DNA of 11,110 nt from an uncultured Sphingomonadales bacterium (GTDB lineage: Bacteria; Pseudomonadota; Alphaproteobacteria; Sphingomonadales; Sphingomonadaceae). This document shows, piece by piece, positions 6,686-11,110 of this stretch. The notes below the pieces were generated by a model. It saw only the letters and a list, made by a program, of their open reading frames with translations, did not search any database and was not told the DNA's origin. A program made the position numbers and the translations under genes. The stretch's first letter is position 1; every line of letters begins with the position of its first letter. The stretch covers positions 1 through 11,110 of the forward strand of contig CALDKP010000145.1 of NCBI GenBank assembly GCA_937898535.1. The letters run 5' to 3'.

Positions 6686-7333
6686 GAAGCCGACGCCGGG
6701 TGGGTAGAGCGTAACCACAGACCAGGATGGTTAAACGCCGAGGCCGCCGCTTCGATACAAACGAGATAGATGAAATTCACAAGCGTCCCAGTGTTATACC
6801 GTTAAACCAACTGTTACACAACAATTGGTAGTTTATGATAAAAAAATGTCTATATATTGTGTTTTTTTTGGAAAAATTCTTAAAGCATCTTAATTTTTGA
6901 CGAGCGCTCCATTTTTTGAATTTGAATTTTAAAAATATTGGTTGCGCGCATGCATAACTTGAACATGGAGGGCACAATCTCATGAGAGCATTGTCGTTTA
7001 CTCTCATTCTGGTTCTGATTGCCGACGGGATAGCTCCAATATTTCGTGCAAATATACTGGCGCTTTTTCATCAGGGGGTATGTAGACGCCTATTAGTCAT
7101 CGTTGGATGCTTACGGAACGCGTGGCGAATTGTCCGAAACGGGGTTGCCCAGCGCTTCCTAACGTACTGCGTTCCGGCAAACCACGAACGCGGAATCTAC
7201 TCGCAATGCGGCACTATCCTAACTGGCTATCGCTGCTGCCGTTAACTAAAGTTGACAAATTGTAGCGACGTTCTGACCGAACCGATTGTGTCTACGGCAG
7301 GTGAATTTGGTTGTTTGAAGTTAGGTGAGATCA
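6686..7333. other. Gene-poor intergenic region with an AT-rich core
   Basis: No convincing gene is seen in these roughly 650 bp between divergently transcribed PilZ and the membrane regulator. The stretch 6780-6955 is strongly AT-rich; 6841-6900 has only 11 G/C in 60, with A and T runs including T8 at 6862-6869, unlike the GC-rich surroundings. An 87-codon frame at 6982-7245 begins with a hydrophobic stretch and has GGAGGG 10 nt upstream, but its second half is cysteine/arginine-rich and unlike a protein. A perfect TTGACA at 7252-7257 could be a -35 box for the following gene, but no matching -10 box is found at 16-18 nt. The region probably holds promoters for both flanking genes, possibly bound by a nucleoid protein (inference). 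Confidence 0.5.
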
Positions 7334-8854
7334 ATGAGCGACCGCGATGCCAACTCGGAAAACGATGTCGATATTGATTTAGACAAAAGTCCAAGCGGAC
7401 GTTCGTTCGAAGTCGCCTTGCAGCAGCAGCTGGAATTCATTCTGAAAAGCGATATGTTCCGCAGGTCGCCAAAATTATCCGAACTTCTCTCCTATCTTGT
7501 CAAAATGACAATCCGTGGCGAAGGGGCGACGCTGAAAAGTTACACTGTTGCTGTTGATGGTTTGGGCCGGCACCCAAGTTTTGATGCAAATGCGGATAGC
7601 TATCCGCGTGTTCAGGTTTTACGTTTAAGAAATTTACTGGCCACTTTTTATGCCCGGAATGAGCCGTTGGACGGCGTGTGCCTTTACTTGTTGCAGGGCA
7701 GTTATCGCGTTCGACTGGCAAAATTTGAAATTGCCTATTCCAATGTGCAATTCCGAAACCTTCCGCGATATGTTGCAAATTCGGGTAATGGTGCGCCGGA
7801 GCGCAAATCAACAAAGGTTGAGCCGGAAGCTATCATTCCGGAGTATATAGTCAGCCATGTTGACCCAGCACCCGTAAAACCAGATGCGGAAGATTCATCC
7901 AAAACGTCCCGCTTCCGCCTCTCGAATGGATGGCGAATACCAGTTTCAAAGCAGCTGTTTTGGGTTTTTGTTGGTGTTTTCGGCACGATGATTGCCAGTT
8001 TTATTGTGGATGGGAATCTGACGCGCATTTTCACGGGCAATGATGAAAACGCCGCTTCGCAGATCAATCACAGAGTGCCGTCAATTGACGTTGCCCCGGT
8101 AGAGGCGTCACCGAATGCAGCGGCACAGGATGTGCTGGTCGAAATCCATCGCGAGTTCGAATTAAGTCTCTCGCGATCTTGGGTCGTTCACCCACTTGAA
8201 CGCGCGGACAATGATAAATCAGCGCAACAACCGACAGAGCCCGACTACAGGCTGGTGATTTCTGCAGGCCGTCAAACCGGAACTGATTTAAAAATATACG
8301 TGAATTTGGTCGCCGAACCCGACGACAAGTTAATCTGGTCGCGTGCGCTGGTGATAAGCGATGGGCAGAGCTTTTCGGCACAACTTGAAAATGCAGTGGC
8401 CGAAATAGCGAGCCCGGGAGGCATCATTGCGCGGCGGGAACTCCAGTTAGCGCATTCCAAGCCACGCGATGGATATACGTGCTTGTTATCTGCAACGGCG
8501 ATTGATCCAGCTGCTGATGCCGCCACGCTGGAAAAGATTGACGCATGCATCCATCAGCCTGTGAGCGACGCGCGACTTGATGCTGTCCGGTTGGCCATAA
8601 AGTCATATTTCATGTCGTCGGGGCTTTTAAAACCGACTGGCGGATTTGATCCGTCAGAAACCGAAGTCCTTGCGCGTCAGTCGGTAAAAGCAGATCCATA
8701 TGAAGCTTATGGTTACTTCGCGCTGGCATTTTTGAATTACAAAAATCAATCCTGTCAGGCAGGCAAAACATATGCTCAGAAAATGGTTGATCTGAAGCCA
8801 ATCGACACAGCGCTCGTCTCTCGGCTCGATACGGTGTCCAAAATTTGCAGCTAG
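7334..8854 (+). CDS. Membrane-anchored regulator-like protein with TolB/TPR-like C-terminal region
   Basis: A 506-residue single-span membrane protein. Residues about 25-130 form a domain (FRRSPKLSELLSYLV, SYTVAVDGLGRHPSFDANADSYPRVQVLRLRNLL, LLQGSYRVRL). I recognise this domain from the N-termini of bacterial TolB-like, TPR and adenylate/guanylate-cyclase-like proteins. Its helix-rich pattern with a final YxV strand suggests a winged-helix-like fold (inference). A charged, proline-containing linker (about 140-205) leads to one transmembrane helix (about 208-226). The C-terminal part resembles the TolB-like segment of such proteins (DYRLVISAGRQTGTDLKIYVNLV, LIWSRALV) and then TPR-like helices (about 410-500, e.g. 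DPYEAYGYFALAFLNY). ATG 7334 is preferred over GTG 7325 because AGGTGAG at 7323-7329 then lies 4 nt upstream. It is convergent with the type I secretion genes, with 30 bp between ends. A role in sensing or controlling envelope export is conceivable but rests on proximity only. Confidence 0.72.
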   Translation: MSDRDANSENDVDIDLDKSPSGRSFEVALQQQLEFILKSDMFRRSPKLSELLSYLVKMTIRGEGATLKSYTVAVDGLGRHPSFDANADSYPRVQVLRLRNLLATFYARNEPLDGVCLYLLQGSYRVRLAKFEIAYSNVQFRNLPRYVANSGNGAPERKSTKVEPEAIIPEYIVSHVDPAPVKPDAEDSSKTSRFRLSNGWRIPVSKQLFWVFVGVFGTMIASFIVDGNLTRIFTGNDENAASQINHRVPSIDVAPVEASPNAAAQDVLVEIHREFELSLSRSWVVHPLERADNDKSAQQPTEPDYRLVISAGRQTGTDLKIYVNLVAEPDDKLIWSRALVISDGQSFSAQLENAVAEIASPGGIIARRELQLAHSKPRDGYTCLLSATAIDPAADAATLEKIDACIHQPVSDARLDAVRLAIKSYFMSSGLLKPTGGFDPSETEVLARQSVKADPYEAYGYFALAFLNYKNQSCQAGKTYAQKMVDLKPIDTALVSRLDTVSKICS

Positions 8855-8884
8855 AGTTTTAATCTTGCCGCCTATTCTGGACGA

Positions 8885-10204
8885 TTAGTCTCTAAACGCA
8901 CGCTGGATTTGGTCGATGAGAGGCTTAAACAAATAGCTCATGAATGTTTTTGCATCAGTCGCAATATATGCTTCGACGGGCATACCATTGGATAATGTTG
9001 ACGGACCAATTGCACGAAGTTTTCCATTTTCTGCCGCGACGCGGATACGATAATATGGCATACCGGTACGTGGATCTTCTATGCGTTCTGGCGAGATAAA
9101 GGTCACTTTTCCGTCGATTTCCGGTGAATTAGACCCTTGTAATGATGAAAATCTCAGGCGGACTTTTTGACCGAGGCGAACCTGGTCGATGTCACTTGGG
9201 CTAATCTGGGCTTCTGCGATTAAATTGTCCCGCGCCGGAATGATTCTCAATATGGCTTGACCGGCGGGGATGGCACTGCCCGGCGTCGCAAAGGCGATTG
9301 AGTCAACATACCCGTCTTGCGGTGCCCTTATCGTTGCGCGTTGCAGCGTATCGTCGGCATCAACCGACCGAAGCTTTCCTTCTGCAAGCGCAGTTACAAC
9401 CTGATTTAGTTCTTGTCCGGCTGATGATCGCAACGTTTGGCGATAGACGCTCATTTCGCGTACCGTTTCGGCAATTCGGGCTTGGGCTTGAACGATGCTG
9501 GCTTCTAGCGATGCAATTTCGCCGCGCAGCGACACGTTTGACCGTTCAATCTCGTTCAGTCGGTTAATCGTGACCAGCTCTTGCTTGTACAATTCCCGCA
9601 GCCCTTGAAGTTCAGGTGCTAGCAACGCTTGCTGCCGGCGCAGCGATGCAATGCGTGAACGCAACCCGACAATTTCTGCCCTTAACTGGCTTTGTCGCGC
9701 AACCAGCATACCGATCTGTGCGCCGGTTTCTGCGCGTCGGGCTTCAAACAATTGTTGCTCTCGCAATGCCGCGGTCCGGGCCGCTGGATCATTTGCTTGA
9801 GCGCCGTCCAATTTAACAACCGGTCGGGCTTTACCGGACAATTCAGCTTCAAGGCGTGCCTGTCGCGCGACTAGGGCAGATACGCTTTCAGAAGACACCT
9901 CGGCCGAGGTTTCCGTTACGCTTGTATCCAGCCGCAATAGAACATCGCCACGCCGCACGCGCTGGCCATCCGTCACGTTCATTTCTGACAGAATTCCGCC
10001 TGTCAGGTGAGAGATGGATTTGGTTTGCGATGTAACCGTCAGTTTACCTGTTGCGATCACAGCGCCCGAAACCTGCACGACTGTAGAAAGCGCAATGATG
10101 GCCGCGACAGTGATCGCCACGCTAAGATATGCAAGCTTTTCGCGGCCAATGGCGCGCTTGTGCGAAGCTGTTATCATGTGGTTTTCAATATTCTCTTGGT
10201 ACAT
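8885..10204 (-). CDS. HlyD/PrtE-family type I secretion membrane fusion protein
   Basis: A 439-residue periplasmic adaptor linking the inner-membrane ABC exporter to a TolC-type channel. A short cytoplasmic N-terminus is followed by one transmembrane helix (about 25-43). Next is the first half of the barrel-sandwich (lipoyl-like) domain (GKLTVTSQTKSISHLTGGILSEMNV, DGQRVRRGDVLLRLD). A long alpha-helical coiled-coil hairpin (about 100-275) is rich in A, L, R, E and Q. The second lipoyl half (ATIRAPQDGYVDSIAF) and beta-barrel follow. The C-terminus has NGMPVEAYIATDAKTFMSYLFKPL, the hallmark of HlyD/PrtE proteins. Two starts are possible: 10204, with a weak GGGA 7 nt upstream, and 10177, nine codons shorter. 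It lies 42 nt downstream of the ABC gene in the same orientation, so both are probably one operon. No outer-membrane partner follows; the convergent regulator-like gene begins its 3' end 30 bp away. Confidence 0.94.
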   Translation of the reverse strand: MYQENIENHMITASHKRAIGREKLAYLSVAITVAAIIALSTVVQVSGAVIATGKLTVTSQTKSISHLTGGILSEMNVTDGQRVRRGDVLLRLDTSVTETSAEVSSESVSALVARQARLEAELSGKARPVVKLDGAQANDPAARTAALREQQLFEARRAETGAQIGMLVARQSQLRAEIVGLRSRIASLRRQQALLAPELQGLRELYKQELVTINRLNEIERSNVSLRGEIASLEASIVQAQARIAETVREMSVYRQTLRSSAGQELNQVVTALAEGKLRSVDADDTLQRATIRAPQDGYVDSIAFATPGSAIPAGQAILRIIPARDNLIAEAQISPSDIDQVRLGQKVRLRFSSLQGSNSPEIDGKVTFISPERIEDPRTGMPYYRIRVAAENGKLRAIGPSTLSNGMPVEAYIATDAKTFMSYLFKPLIDQIQRAFRD

Positions 10205-10246
10205 GTCACATTCCCAAAATCCCGGTGGACGGGCTTTCTATAGTAT

Positions 10247-11110
10247 TTAGGCGGAAGCCGCGGTCTGCGGTTCAATTGGTTCCACATTGTTGCGTTCTTT
10301 GATCGACTGCAGAACCCTGTCTCGAGGACCGAAATCAACGACTTTGCCATCGGCTAGATATAGAATATGCGTCGCAAATCGTAGAACCGACTGCCGATGC
10401 GTAATGACAACGGCTGTAGATCCGATCCGGCGCAGATTGATTAAGGCGAGCGCGAGCGCAGACTCTCCTGCCGCGTCAAGGTTGCTGTTCGGTTCGTCCA
10501 GAACTACGAAGCTCGGGTCATTATATAGCGCCCTGGCAAGACCGATACGTTGGCGCTGCCCAGCAGACAGGTTACGCCCGTCCTCGCCAACCTGCGTTTC
10601 ATAGCCTTTGGGCAACCGCAAGACGAGGTCATGAACGCCGGCTAGCTCACCAGCCCGCATAATGGCGTCAGAAGATGCATTGGGGTCAAATCGCGCGATG
10701 TTTTGTGCAACCGTCCCATCCAATAATTCGACACCTTGGGCAAGGTAGCCCACATGTTCACCCAATAAATCCGGGTCCCATTGCGTTAAGGCAGCACCAT
10801 CAAGACGCACATCGCCCTGCAGACTTGGCCAGACGCCGACGAGTGCGCGTGCGAGGGTAGATTTGCCTGCAGCACTTGAACCGATGACACCGATAATCGA
10901 TCCACCTTCGCAGGCGAAGCTGACATCATTCAGCGTCGGAACCTCTTGGCCCGGGGGCGCAACAGTAAGGTTTTCGACATTTACGCGACCCTTCGGCCGT
11001 GGAAGCAAAGTGCGTTCGGGCGGTATGCCAAATCGATTGATGGTTTCATTTAAACGCGCCCAGCTGACGCGTGCCAATGAAAAGCCGCGCCATTGTGCAA
11101 TAGCCTGATC
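10247..11110 (-). CDS. Type I secretion ABC transporter ATPase/permease, PrtD-like (5' truncated)
   Basis: The C-terminal 287 residues of an exporter; the transmembrane part lies beyond the right edge. The reading frame stays open to base 11110. The visible N-terminus (DQAIAQWRGFSLARVSWARLNE) is the usual end of the membrane domain in PrtD-type transporters. A TTG at 11077 is internal and not a start. The nucleotide-binding domain is complete: Walker A GSSAAGKST (77-85), Q-loop YLAQGVELLDGTVAQNIARF (122-141), signature LSAGQRQRIGLARALY (181-196), Walker B VVLDEP (202-207) and H-loop histidine 238 in VITHR. LSAGQ instead of LSGGQ is common in PrtD/HasD-type exporters, so no defect is implied. 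It should power one-step export of an unfolded protein with a C-terminal signal, together with the HlyD-type adaptor encoded 42 nt downstream. The substrate is not in the window. Confidence 0.94.
   Translation of the reverse strand, partial: DQAIAQWRGFSLARVSWARLNETINRFGIPPERTLLPRPKGRVNVENLTVAPPGQEVPTLNDVSFACEGGSIIGVIGSSAAGKSTLARALVGVWPSLQGDVRLDGAALTQWDPDLLGEHVGYLAQGVELLDGTVAQNIARFDPNASSDAIMRAGELAGVHDLVLRLPKGYETQVGEDGRNLSAGQRQRIGLARALYNDPSFVVLDEPNSNLDAAGESALALALINLRRIGSTAVVITHRQSVLRFATHILYLADGKVVDFGPRDRVLQSIKERNNVEPIEPQTAASA

Noticed and set aside
6841..6870. A-run and T-run pair as a possible terminator
   Set aside because: The only possible stem is A:T pairs without any GC-rich core, so it would not form an intrinsic terminator.
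6982..7245. 87-codon frame with hydrophobic start and GGAGGG upstream
   Set aside because: Spacing to the ATG is long (10 nt), and the second half is full of cysteine and arginine with no domain character. It may be chance; kept only as a remark in the intergenic entry.
10205..10246. Small hairpin (CCCG/CGGG followed by ATTTT) between the ABC and HlyD genes
   Set aside because: The stem is only 4 bp, too weak for a terminator, and the two genes are expected to be co-transcribed.
10550..10567. LSAGQ in place of the LSGGQ ABC signature as a possible defect
   Set aside because: This variant is usual in PrtD/HasD-type type I exporters, and all other ATPase motifs are intact.

Overview
The window looks like chromosomal DNA of an alphaproteobacterium, most likely a sphingomonad. 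This rests on moderate GC with alphaproteobacterial codon use, a PilZ protein and a PrtD/PrtE-type secretion pair of the kind common in that group, and catabolic genes of the Rieske/acyl-CoA dehydrogenase sort. No rRNA or other taxonomic marker is present, so the assignment is an inference. The first 24 bases are not biological. They match the 3' end of the Illumina TruSeq read-1 adapter, so the left edge is a contig end with untrimmed adapter and the truncation of the first gene is an assembly artefact.

Left block (25-2998). A minus-strand operon encodes a Rieske [2Fe-2S] non-haem iron oxygenase and, coupled by an ATGA overlap, a PYROXD2/phytoene-dehydrogenase-like FAD oxidoreductase that runs off the window. 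A BetI-type TetR repressor is transcribed divergently. The 36 bp between the two start codons hold a near-perfect palindrome overlapping promoter-like boxes on both strands, so the regulator probably controls both itself and the operon. A 55-codon ORF with a ribosome-binding site follows the regulator.

Middle block (3043-5875, plus strand). A Tat-exported PhoD-type phosphatase/phosphodiesterase is followed by an acyl-CoA dehydrogenase family protein. Between them lies a perfect 9-2-9 palindrome that looks like another TetR-family operator. It implies a regulator not encoded nearby.

Right block (5978-11110). A minus-strand protein with two PilZ-like halves, the first of them degenerate, has a long imperfect hairpin just upstream of its start. 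A stretch of about 650 bp without a convincing gene follows, including a very AT-rich segment. Next is a plus-strand membrane-anchored protein with an N-terminal domain of the type found on TolB/TPR and adenylate-cyclase-like proteins. Facing it is a minus-strand type I secretion pair: an ABC ATPase/permease (5' part outside the window) and its HlyD-family adaptor. No TolC-type outer-membrane protein or secreted RTX substrate is visible. A PilZ protein and a membrane-spanning regulator beside a type I exporter suggest signal-controlled export of a surface protein, but this is inferred from position only.
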